Assembly (NCBI RefSeq): GCF_000003195.3 | Contig: NC_012878.2 | Location: forward strand, 23,580,071 to 23,644,070 | Origin: Sorghum bicolor | Lineage: Eukaryota > Streptophyta > Magnoliopsida > Poales > Poaceae | Reading direction: 5' to 3' | Length of the DNA: 64,000 nucleotides | Shown: piece by piece, positions 54,261 to 64,000 of the stretch | Numbering within the stretch: position 1 is the first letter of the stretch | How the letters are laid out: every line of letters begins with the position of its first letter | Made by a program: the position numbers and the translations under genes | Notes under the pieces: generated by a model | Seen by the model: the letters and a program-made list of their open reading frames with translations, nothing else | What the model was told of the DNA's origin: nothing | Databases searched by the model: none

Positions 54261-55495
54261 TCAAAATGTGTCCTGCTCATAGAGACAAGGCAGAGATCAA
54301 GTGCATGGGCCCTGTTGGTGGAAAACACCAACAGAACCAAAAGTGTATTTGTTCTTCTCTAACCTTAAGCATAGTGAGCAAGACAAAGTTGATGGATCAT
54401 GAGTGTAGCATTTAAAACATTTGTTAGATCAGATGGCTCAACCTAATGGAAAGATAATCTATCTATATTTATGTTTTGTTTATATCTTCCAAAGATTGAA
54501 TGTGCAATACTTTAGCTTATATGATTAGGAGTGTGGGATCACAAAGGTAGTACCAAGAACAAAGATTAAAGGACTAAACATGTTGAATTAATTGGGTTGA
54601 TTAATTTGGAGCCACAAATCATACATGTTTGTCTCTTTATTTTATGTGAACGCTAGAACCAAGGAGAAGTTTATAAAAGTGATAGTCAAGTACCTTAAAA
54701 TGTTACCTTACCTGAGGAGTGACGGTACAGTATCACCTTGTGGAAGCTTTCCTTTCTTAGCGGTTGTGCATCGTGTTTGTGGCACCCTCCATAGATCATA
54801 TCTTTATGATGAATGAGCTATGTCCTTCTTGTGCAAATTGTTAAACTTCATGTGTCTCCTTTATCTCCAATGAGTTTGTATCTCAGGACTTCCCAGGTTG
54901 ATATTGAAAGTTTTCCTGCAGGGGTTAGTCCAACAAAATATACCAATATCTACTCAAGCAGTTTTTAGTTCAGTAACCAAACTAGACTCCATGTCTAATC
55001 AGATTAAGGAAGGCTATTTAACCTAAGCACCACGCTTAATTTAAATGCCATTGGAAGTGTGTCTAGTACTTCCAAACTAACACTTACTAGGATAAACAAA
55101 GGTAGCATGATGGCTTTTATAGAGATCTACTCAAGTGGAGATGAAGTAGTGTGATTAGTATTTAACAAATTGAGTATGTCTCAAAGGTAAGGACAACCAA
55201 CATAGCAACATGGCAAAGGATGTTTTATGTAAAGTACTCCCCCAAGCTTGAATTTTGCAAAATTCAAGATTGGATGAATTTAATTTAATGTTGCATGATG
55301 ATTGGTTGGGCATACCTTGCGCTTGTCATTCATCCGATCTTCTTGCTCCAATCCTAGAAAGGTTAGTGGCAAGAATACCCGAAGGAATATTTCTACAATT
55401 ATCTTTATATGCTCAATACACAAGGCAATGTTGCAAATAATTAGAAGTGCTTGTTTTAGGACACTAAGCTTGTCCTTGGGAAACCATCAATTAAC
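54261..55495 (-). other. Spacer between gag-like and protease-like parts of F1
   Basis: Non-coding, AT-rich, without RT motifs. The short frames inside are not conserved proteins that I recognise. The region is also present at 60637-61871 in F2. Confidence 0.55.
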
Positions 55496-56422
55496 TCAAC
55501 GAGATCTGCAATATTTATTATAGACATATGCATCGACAACCGCTCTTTTAAAGTTTTTATAAATAGAAAAGAAGAGAGGGTTGGAGATCTCAAATGTGAT
55601 AAGGATGGAGAGACTAATTGATTGGAGAGATGTTTTATATGAGCAAGGACTGGGTAAGGTATTTATGAAATAACTTCCATGCTCACTGTTGTTTCTCTCA
55701 TTCTCAAACTCCAAGGATGATTCTTCATGAATGCTAAAAATTCCTCTAGGATTGTCTCTCAAGTTTGTTTTATCTATCCATTCAATGGTGATAGCACATG
55801 GATTTTTAATGCCCTCTAGCCATTGATGTTGCTCTTCTCGATCCTCCTTCTTATGCATGGGATGTCTAGATAGATTTATAGGATTATCGGGAGGTTCAAG
55901 AGAAAGAGCATAGTAGAAATTGTTAAGCTCAAGGATGGGTTGGATAGCCGAATCATGGGATTGGAATGTTTGGAAATCGGCTATTGAAACTTCCTTTCCT
56001 TGTCTGGGAGATGATTCCTTCTCTATCTCTAAGATTTTTCTATGAAGACTAGTGCAAGAAGGATGTCCACAAATGAAGACATACCTTCCTTTACTAATAG
56101 ATAAAGAAAGAAGGACTCCACCAAAGGTTATATGATTAAGACCAATGTGAAAATATCGAGAAAAAACATGGTCTTGTAGGGCTAGGTCTAAACCAGAATT
56201 TATAGAAAGATTAACAGATTCCCTAGGTGTAGCTAAAAGGGCATTATCTTCTTGATTAAAAGATAGGACCTCGGCTATAGAAAAGGGTTGGTTTTGACCT
56301 ATTGCAATCAACTCCGGACACAGATCATAATTAGGGGCAGGACGTGTTGACTCCCATGGTCTATGGCTGATCTCCGAAGGTGCAAAGAATTCAATAATAG
56401 GTATGGAATTTGAGTTATCCAT
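55496..56422 (-). CDS. Gag-like ORF of F1 lacking the gag core
   Basis: 309 codons, ATG 56422 (MDNSNSIPII) to TAA at 55496. The N-terminal 50 residues and C-terminal third resemble E gag: PELIAIGQNQPFS against PEYIEFVQKQPF, LEIEKESSPRQGKEVSIA against LEKEKEPVPRQEEEVSIA, and CSYKTSLQSIS near the end. The central capsid-like segment of E (about 150 residues, WKLFPFSLTGKARHW to DLMSGK) is missing, with an unrelated stretch of about 80 residues in its place. A longer reading from 56602 enters the LTR and is not used. Intact here. Confidence 0.7.
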   Translation of the reverse strand: MDNSNSIPIIEFFAPSEISHRPWESTRPAPNYDLCPELIAIGQNQPFSIAEVLSFNQEDNALLATPRESVNLSINSGLDLALQDHVFSRYFHIGLNHITFGGVLLSLSISKGRYVFICGHPSCTSLHRKILEIEKESSPRQGKEVSIADFQTFQSHDSAIQPILELNNFYYALSLEPPDNPINLSRHPMHKKEDREEQHQWLEGIKNPCAITIEWIDKTNLRDNPRGIFSIHEESSLEFENERNNSEHGSYFINTLPSPCSYKTSLQSISLSILITFEISNPLFFSIYKNFKRAVVDAYVYNKYCRSR

Positions 56423-56515
56423 AAAGATAAAAATAAAAAGATAAAAGAATAAAAGTATAAAAGTATAATACAAGATAATAGCAAGACTCAAAGTTATCTC
56501 AGCAAACCGTCTTTC

Positions 56516-56533
56516 TCCCAGGCAACGGCGCCA
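56516..56533 (-). promoter_or_regulatory. Primer binding site of F1
   Basis: The minus strand reads TGGCGCCGTTGCCTGGGA, 8 bp after the LTR end, one base different from E at 26877-26894. Confidence 0.78.
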
Positions 56534-56541
56534 GAAATGCT

Positions 56542-57775
56542 TGTTGATATTTGGTAACGCAATTATAAAATGATCCGCAAGCGCACGGATATCGGTGAGC
56601 ATTTCACCCGGGAGGTTATCCAGAGTTATCGTATTTATATTTTTACCACTGGGAGAAAGGGTGCATCTGACTAACCAAATCTATTGCTACTACCCCTTTA
56701 GGCTACAAAGAATGTTTCTCGATGTGAGTGATGTATAGAGAAGACTGCAACCGTAGTCTCATTCTAACCTTGGTAAGGATGATCTACTGTTCTATTGGGG
56801 AGGCTCACGGAATCTAGACAACACAAAGGATGTTCGACCCGCACCTATAAACCTACCCGTCCTGCTAACGAGATGTGATCTACAAAGGTAACTCGGAAAT
56901 GTCACGTTCCTCGCTACTACCACGGTCCAGCTAGTCAGGGGATATCTATGAGTACCCTAGCCTAAACACCACGTTTACGCTAACAAGTGATTACTCTAAT
57001 ACTCAACCGGAAGAGGATTAAAGTAAACTCATAAACCAAAGAACAATAAAACAAGAACTTACTAGTATTAGAAGTCGAATTACTGAAGAATCTTAGAAGC
57101 AAGCCTCGGGTTAGGAGACTTGATCCCGTAGGTACAACTCGGAGTAGACACCGACAGGCCGGCCTTCCTCCGATCCATACCTCCACTCTATCTCTCTCAA
57201 TCTAGTAGAAACTAGAAGATTTATTTCTACTTTACATTGGTTGCTAAGCCTAAAAAGAAATATTATTTAGAGAAGAGGTTTTCCTTCGAGGGCACCCCTC
57301 AATCTCTATGATAATTTCTTGTCTCCTCCAGGGGCCAGAGGGGGTCTCCTTATATAGTCCTCCCCTTCTATGCATTTTTGGGTCGATAGGCGAGGTGGTA
57401 CTATGTTATTCTGGATCCAATAGGTCGGTGGAACGTCGTGTGCGAAGAGAGTCCGGAACGGAGTCCAGAGGTGGGCGGGCGCCCAGGTCCTCAGGGCGGG
57501 CGCCCTGGGCCTGGCCCCTTTCGGGCTCTGCTTCCTTCCCGTGGCTTCTGGAGTCTTCTAGATGGTAGAAAATTGCACGGTGGGTTGATATCTCTATGTA
57601 ATCCCGACATGTGGGCCTTTCTTCCTTATTTCCTGATAACCCCCTGCAGAAATAGACAAACACCAAAACTCGTAGAATTCTGTCAGATAAAACCCTAGGT
57701 CTAGGTGTTGGTTGCATTTGGATCCTTTTCTTTATTTATTTGATGATTATATTTGGTACTTAAGGACCGTCAACA
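56542..57775 (-). repeat. 5' LTR of F1, also serving as 3' LTR of F2
   Basis: 1234 bp, nearly identical to 50168-51399. On the left it is followed by the F1 primer site; on the right by the polypurine tract (minus GCTTGGGGGAGT) of F2. One LTR is thus shared by two units. Confidence 0.88.
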
Positions 57776-59613
57776 ACTCCCCCAAGCTTACCTCTTGCTC
57801 GTCCCTGAGCAAGGATGGACTCAAGAGTTTCTGCAGTGGTTTTATTTCTTAGAAGTACACACGCATTTAAGCAAGATCTCATCTCTGAGTTAGAATAAAC
57901 TGTTAAGACTTAAAACTTACTCATTTTACCTTTCACCATGGGGCTTGTAACGTCACTTGTGTCTTGAGTAGTTAAAAGATAGAACGGTCAAGTCAAGCAC
58001 CATGTATCTTGTTCTTTGATCAACTATAGCTCTGGAGTTTTTGCAGATTTTCAAATAAAACTCAGAGATTCCTTGTATAATTCTCTCTAGTCTCTCTTTT
58101 GTGGTATTTCTGGATCCTTACCAAGGCAGTAATGGGATATGCCTTCTCTCACAGTATGTGGTATTTTTGGTATGAGGCATAGTGATATTGCCTTCTCTCT
58201 CACCCTACTCTAGTAAGGTTTTGATATCTGGAGCTCATAGGTGGGAGACAGCTAATACATACTTACAAGACATTTATTGCATAGTCAAACCATGGATCCA
58301 GAGAAACAAGTCAATAAGTCAAATCAAGATGTGCATGTGTGGCGAGTGAATGGTGTATGGCGATGATGGAGATAACAATGGTGAAAGACTAATTCTACTT
58401 TTGCTCTTTTAAGGGGATACATACCTTTCTTGCACTTAGAAGCTTTTTGGGGAGAATGAGATGCTCTATATTTTCTTTTTCTTACCTCTCAGGTGGGTAT
58501 CTTGTACACTTTTTCTTTTCTTCAAGGTTCCAGGCACTTGCCCCTTTTTATTTCCTCGTATATTTTTTTTCTCTCTTTTTTTTAGAGCACTCATCTCCTG
58601 AAATAATGTAGCAAGTGGTAGTAACCAAAATAACTCGAGCATTTATTTCACAAGGGGAAACAGAAATATTTTTGGTTATTCTCTCCCGGATTAGGAGTAG
58701 AATACTTTTGGGTGGTTTTGGAGATGGAAATGAGTGGATATATGTGGATGGTACTTCCGGAGTAGAAGTAGCATGTAAGAGTGAACGTGCAAGTGAATCT
58801 TGATTTAACCACATGACAAGCTCCTAAGGGTCTACACAGCTTGACCACACTCAATGCTCATAAGCAGTAAATAGTAAATGTGTGGCTCAAGGTCTAGCAA
58901 GCATGTATATATGGCTGTGGTAGGAATTTAAACTCTCATCATACAGGAACTCATCATGCAACATTTTAAAGATTTTCAAAGATAAAATTCTCCAGAATTC
59001 TGGCATCTCTAGGAACAGATAAACAGCAGCTCAACCTTCCCATATCGTATCCGTTAACAACTTAGACTTCAGATCAAGTTTTCATCCCACAAATTTAGGT
59101 CTAGAGCAAGCCTTAAATTATAACAGTTATATCTAAACTTGAGAGAGAACTTCAAATTTGCAAATTAGGCAGAGTAACTATTCATCATATCCATGCTTAA
59201 GTTTTATTAGATACCGATTAGCATAGCCACTTTATTTATTTATTAAACACACTAAGCAAAATATATATAAGCATAAAATCTTTATTTGGTTTTTTATAGT
59301 TATGTGTATTTATATTCTAAAATAATATAAGTATGAAGATAGATAGAAATACTTATCGAGGTAAATGGGGGTGCTCTCCTCCAAGCTAAATTTTGACGTA
59401 ATTTCTCTTGATGTAGCTAGCAAGTGGCAGAGGTGTATTTGAAAGTCAGCAGCATTCTGACAGCAATTAGAATGTCCTCCGTCTACTAGTCTTCTTGATT
59501 CTTAAATTCTGTGGAGCTCAAATAGACAACAAAGCTTGTGGAACTCTTGGCAAGGCGTTCGGTGTTTTTAAGTCCTCCGAATGGGACTCCTTGTGTTTTC
59601 AGTCGTCCTGGGA

Positions 59614-60263
59614 TTAGCTAGGTGGCGTAGTCGGTGATTCCGGTGGCGCCTCCTCTTTGTGTATAACTATGTTCTCTTTCCACACCTGACTCGGTGCTAC
59701 GGTCTCCTCAGGACAGTTCTGTTCAAGTTGTATGTGTTCAGTCCTTATCACTTTTCCTTCGTAGTCTACCCGTCCGTCCTTGATGATTTGCCTCCTCTGG
59801 TTGCGGTTGCGTTGTCTTCTTCTTGTCCTGACCTGCTTAGAATCTTCAACTATATAGTTAGGGTTAGTAAAATAATGGCGTACCTTCTCTGAGGGGAAGT
59901 GCATATGGACTTCTCCGGTTCCAATGTAGATAATTGCTTTAACGGTGCTGAGGAACGGTCTTCCAAGGATGGTGGATGGATCATATTCGTCTTCTCCCAT
60001 ATCAATGACCTGAAAATTGTCTGAAGCTGAATGTATCTTGGTTGTAGGGGCATGGTTCCGTGCAGGAGCTGATAAGTGACTGCGGCCATTATGTTGTCGT
60101 CAGATCCGGTGTCGTAGAGTGTCTTCTGAAAAGTGTATTCGTTGATTGTGCACTTGATGCTTGAAACACCAGGGTCGTTCTTCTTGATCAAGAAAGGTGA
60201 CTTGAGTCGACGATCTTGACCTCCTTGAGCTGCAGTGACCATCTCAGCTGACTCGGTCCACAT
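59614..60263 (-). pseudogene. Protease-like region 2 of F2
   Basis: Same frames as in F1: NEYTFQKTLYDTGSDDNIM in 59850-60263, and YDPSTILGRPFLSTVKAII with an Arg/Gln-rich extension in 59614-60000 (128 codons, ending PTTPPS). The extension is open here but interrupted in F1. The frameshift is shared. Confidence 0.7.
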
Positions 60264-60303
60264 TTGCTTGTTCTTCTTCCTCCTGTTGGTCCTCTTCCTT
60301 GGT

Positions 60304-60636
60304 TCATGTCAGGATTGCTCTGAAGTTTGTGTAGTCTTGTTCTTGAAGGAAAGTCTCCTTCTTCCCCTTGATGTAGAAACGGATCTTGGCAGCATTAGCG
60401 TAGATGACAGCTCTGGTGTTTAGGAATGGCCTCCCTAAGATGATGGGTGCTCTCTCATCATTTCCGGTCTCTACCACTACGAAGTCTGCTGGGGCATACA
60501 AGGTACCAACTCGGACACAAAGGTTCTTCAATATTCCTTTTGGAAAAGTTATCGCCTGATCTCCATTGTGTTTGTGCTTGTAGATCCCGGTTCTTCACAT
60601 GATGGAATCTGGGAGTTGTAAAACGCCTTCACGTTT
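60304..60636 (-). pseudogene. Protease-like region 1 of F2
   Basis: Identical in wording to 53927-54260 of F1 (FVVVETGNDERAPIILGRPF), with the same missing DTG half. Confidence 0.65.
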
Positions 60637-61872
60637 CTCAAAATGTGTCCTGCTCATAGAGACAAGGCAGAGATCAAGTGCATGGGCCCTGTTGGTGGAA
60701 AACACCAACAGAACCAAAAGTGTATTTGTTCTTCTTTAACCTTAAGCATAGTGAGCACGACAAAGTTGATGGATCATGAGTGTAGCATTTAAAACATTTG
60801 TTAGATCAGATGGCTCAACCTAATGGAAAGATAATCTATCTATATTTATGTTTTGTTTATATCTTCCAAAGATTGAATGTGCAATACTTTAGCTTATATG
60901 ATTAGGAGTGTGGGATCACAAAGGTAGTACTAAGAACAAAGATTAAAGGACTAAACATGTTGAATTAATTGGGTTGATTAATTTGGAGCCACAAATCATA
61001 CATGTTTGTCTCTTTATTTTATGTGAACGCTAGAACCAAGGAGAAGTTTATAAAAGTGATAGTCAAGTACCTTAAAATGTTACCTTACTTGAGGAGTGAC
61101 GGTACAGTATCACCTTGTGGAAGCTTTCCTTTCTTAGCGGTTGTGCATCGTGTTTGTGGCACCCTCCATAGATCATCTCTTTATGATGAATGAGCTATGT
61201 CCTTCTTGTGCAAATTGTTAAACTTCATGTGTCTCCTTTATCTCCAATGAGTTTGTATCTCAGGACTTCCCAGGTTGATATTGAAAGTTTTCCTGCAGGG
61301 GTTAGTCCAACAAAATATACCAATATCTACTCAAGCAGTTTTTAGTTCAGTAACCAAACTAGACTCCATGTCTAATCAGATTAAGGAAGGCTATTTAACC
61401 TAAGCACCACGCTTAATTTAAATGCCATTGGAAGTGTGTCCAGTACTTCCAAACTAACACTTACTAGGATAAACAAAGGTAGCATGATGGCTTTTATAGA
61501 GATCTACTCAAGTGGAGATGAAGTAGTGTGATTAGTATTTAACAAATTGAGCATGTCTCAATGGTAAGGACAACCAACATAGCAACATGGCAAAGGATGT
61601 TTTATGTAAAGTACTCCCCCAAGCTTGAATTTTGCAAAATTCAAGATTGGATGAATTTAATTTAATGTTGCATGATGATTGGTTGGGCATACCTTGCGCT
61701 TTTCATTCATCCGATCTTCTTGCTCCAATCCTAGAAAGGTTAGTGGCAAGAATACCCGAAGGAATATTTCTACAATTATATTTATATGCTCAATACACAA
61801 GGCAATGTTGCAAATAATTAGAAGTGCTTGTTTTAGGACACTAAGCTTGTCCTTGGGAAACCATCAATTAAC

Positions 61873-62796
61873 TCAACGAGATCTGCAATATTTATTATAG
61901 ACATATGCATCGACAACCGCTCTTTTAAAGTTTTTATAAATAGAAAAGAAGAGAGGGTTGGAGATCTCAAATGTGATAAGGATGGAGAGACTAATTGATT
62001 GGAGAGATGTTTTATATGAGCAAGGACTGGGTAAGGTATTTATGAAATAACTTCCATGCTCACTGTTGTTTCTCTCATTCTCAAACTCCAAGGATGATTC
62101 TTCATGAATGCTAAAAATTCCTCTAGGATTGTCTCTCAAGTTTGTTTTATCTATCCATTCAATGGTGATAGCACATGGATTTTTAATGCCCTCTAGCCAT
62201 TGATGTTGCTCTTCTCGATCCTCCTTCTTATGCATAGGATGTCTAGATAGATTTATAGGATTATCGGGAGGTTCAAGAGAAAGAGCATAGTAGAAATTGT
62301 TAAGCTCAAGGATGGGTTGGATAGCCGAATCATGGGATTGGAATGTTTGGAAATCGGCTATTGAAACTTCCTTTCCTTGTCTGGGAGATGATTCCTTCTC
62401 TATCTCTAAGATTTTTCTATGAAGACTAGTGCAAGAAGGATGTCCACAAATGAAGACATACCTTCCTTTACTAATAGATAAAGAAAGAAGGACTCTACCA
62501 ACGGTTATATGATTAAGACCAATGTGAAAATATCGAGAAAAAACATGGTCTTGTAGGGCTAGGTCTAAACCAGAATTTATAGAAAGATTAACAGATTCCC
62601 TAGGTGTAGCTAAAAGTGCATTATCTTCTTGATTAAAAGATAGGACCTCGGCTATAGAAAAGGGTTGGTTTTGACCTATTGCAATCAACTCCGGACACAG
62701 ATCATAATTAGGGGCAGGACGTGTTGACTCCCATGGTCTATGGCTGATCTCCGAAGGTGCAAAGAATTCAATAATAGGTATGGAATTTGAGTTATA
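61873..62796 (-). pseudogene. Gag-like ORF of F2 without its start codon
   Basis: The reading matches F1's 55496-56422 with few changes, but the first codon lies beyond the breakpoint at 62796. A fused reading begins at 62820 (MVWRSNIKY) in element I sequence and is in frame by chance. It is therefore a truncated or chimeric ORF. Confidence 0.7.
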
Positions 62797-62959
62797 CTTA
62801 ATGTTACTCCTCCACACCACTTCAAAAATTCTAAGAAGGCCTACAGACAGGGGTAAGTTAGGACTAAAGCACTTGGACTCAAAATAGGCAAGTTTATATC
62901 ATTAAATCCAAACGATTTTGAAGTTTTCAAAGGATACAACAGTCATCTTAGCAACGAAT
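62797..62959 (-). other. Leader of element I
   Basis: Short non-coding stretch between the F2 breakpoint and the primer site of I, in minus orientation. The rest of the I internal region is absent from the window. Confidence 0.55.
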
Positions 62960-62971
62960 GCTCTGATACCA
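62960..62971 (-). promoter_or_regulatory. Initiator-Met primer binding site of element I
   Basis: The minus strand reads TGGTATCAGAGC, the exact initiator-tRNA complement, 2 bp after the LTR end CTGCCACA. Confidence 0.85.
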
Positions 62972-62973
62972 GC

Positions 62974-64000
62974 TGTGGCAGAACCCCCTAAGTGTTTGGG
63001 CCCACCGGCACCTGTCATTGTCCCAAAGACCTCTGACGGTGATGCCGGGGATCCTTCCACTTTAGAAGTCCGATGAGCATCTCAGGACGCTCATTCCACC
63101 GCTACCTGGGGCGTATCAAATAGGCTCGTCCTAACCACCAGCGATGGTAAATTAATGAAAATTTCTTCTCCTCACCCTTACATGATAGCAAGTGGCCACC
63201 TTAACACCAGGATCATTCGTTGCGAAGACATTGCAGTATCACAGACGACAGAAGACCAAAATAATATTTCAGAGTAAAACAGTGAAAGTATTACATAACT
63301 TATTTTACAAAAGGAGTTCTTCCAAATAGCAGAGTGTTATTACAAACTAGGTCCAGCGGAGCAACTTAAACTTTAATACACAGACTACAAATTTACAGAC
63401 CCTACCCATGGGTCACGCTCACTCTTCTTCGTCGTCAAACTCGACGACGGTCACACAACAGGGTCCGAAACAAGTCGGCTCCTGAGCTTCACCTGCAACA
63501 GGGGTTATGAAACCCTGAGTACGGGAGTACTCAACAAGACTTACCCGGTAGAAAAAGGGAAGAAATTAGGAATGCACGCTTAGGGTAGACAAGGAGTGGC
63601 TGAGCAAGGAGCCAAAGTGTTTTGCCAAAAAGCTTACTAATATTGCATCCTTACTTTCATGTTTTACCCGCGAATTCCTCTCCTGAAGAGGCTGAGGAGT
63701 TCGAAGACAGTCTATCTAGTTGCCTCCCACAGACAAGTCTGTGAGTTCCTAGTCCTAGATTAAGGTATTATACATCCAACGGCCATAGCTTCATGTCACT
63801 CTGAGTCCGGGAATTGGGATCCGAACCTCATGAGACATTTCCCCTTTCTTGTTTTATCACTTAGTTGCATAATTAACTACGATGAGGGTCGAAGGAATTG
63901 AGTCTCCCAATCGGGGAGCAACGACGATTCGAATCGCTTAGCAATCCAGCTGGAGTTCCTAACCACCTGACATATGTAGAACTAAATCTTGCATATGTCA
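62974..64000 (-). repeat. 5' LTR of element I (continues beyond window)
   Basis: In minus reading the LTR ends GGGTTCTGCCACA at 62974. Features include AGTACTCCCGTACTCAGGG and the AGTCGAGTTTGACGACGAAG stretch near 63430-63450, of the sort seen in long grass Gypsy LTRs. There is no coding content. The 5' end of the LTR is outside the window. Confidence 0.7.

Larger units (their letters stand above)
50168..57775 (-). mobile_element. Non-autonomous Athila-like element F1
   Basis: Two nearly identical LTRs (50168-51399, 56542-57775) enclose about 5.1 kb on the minus strand with a primer site, a gag-like ORF and two protease-like regions, but no RT, RNase H or integrase. The LTR start TGTTGACGGTCCTTAAGTACC and primer site tie it to E, whose gag is longer. 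Mobility would need proteins in trans. The left flank is ACGCT; the right partner is lost because F2 follows directly. Confidence 0.85.
57776..62796 (-). mobile_element. Second unit F2 (internal region only)
   Basis: Almost identical to the F1 internal region 51400-56420 at an offset of 6376 bp. It lacks its own 5' LTR and primer site: the similarity ends at 62796 (GAGTTAT), within two bases of the gag start codon position, and continues as element I sequence. The LTR-internal-LTR-internal order indicates unequal recombination between elements or a tandem insertion. Confidence 0.85.

Noticed and set aside
62797..62820. N-terminal extension (MVWRSN) of the F2 gag-like ORF
   Set aside because: It derives from element I sequence beyond the breakpoint and is in frame by chance.

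Overview
This window looks like repeat-rich nuclear DNA of a grass, most likely a panicoid such as the sorghum, sugarcane, Miscanthus or maize group. I infer this from nested LTR retrotransposons of typical Poaceae families, a Sirevirus with CACCGGAC/GTCCGGTG repeat arrays, and long Gypsy LTRs. I find no host gene, tRNA, rRNA, bacterial operon or CRISPR array. Almost every base can be assigned to an LTR retrotransposon or a fragment of one. Nearly all coding regions are broken, mostly by C-to-T type changes (CAG to TAG, CGA to TGA).

Layout, left to right. (1) 1-1462 and 15801-16558 are two parts of an old minus-strand Tat-type Gypsy element (B). Its LTR was split by a complete 14.3-kb minus-strand relative (A, 1463-15800) flanked by a perfect AATTC target duplication. 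A has gag, protease, RT, RNase H and integrase on the minus strand. Between pol and its 3' LTR it also has a spliced gene on the opposite strand with its own TATA box (3310-7820). (2) 16559-17805 is old Gypsy LTR/leader debris ending in a decayed tandem array of about 70-bp units. (3) 17806-20575 (C) is the 3' end of an A-family element in plus orientation, with the antisense gene and an LTR. (4) 20576-25528 holds two copies (D1, D2) of another family. Its antisense gene encodes a plant-mobile-domain (PMD) protein. D1 ends in a 3' LTR at 22524-23238. (5) 25529-28502 (E) is the 5' LTR, primer site and gag of an Athila-type element. It is fused at about 28.5 kb to (6) a 5'-truncated Sirevirus Copia element (G, to 40234) with gag, pol, an env-position ORF and a 3' LTR. 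A solo LTR of the D family with GAATG target duplications interrupts G's protease-integrase region. (7) 40235-50167 (H) is a Tekay/RIRE3-like chromovirus. It has an extra ORF upstream of gag whose first 21 residues strongly resemble the histone H3 tail, and a chromodomain at the end of its integrase. (8) 50168-62796 (F1, F2) are two near-identical minus-strand non-autonomous Athila-like units sharing one LTR. (9) 62797-64000 (I) is the leader and LTR of another minus-strand Gypsy element with an initiator-Met primer site.

Accessory genes outside gag-pol recur. A/C and D carry antisense genes with their own TATA boxes just before the 3' LTR. G carries an env-position gene with what looks like its own spliced 5' UTR and a promoter array that copies its LTR array. 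H carries the H3-tail-like ORF0. I consider the H3-tail-like protein, found in an element that also has a chromodomain, the most interesting observation. The extra ORF upstream of gag is known from rice RIRE3/RIRE8; I do not know of a published description of the H3-tail resemblance.

All family names come from motif recognition by eye. No database search was possible.
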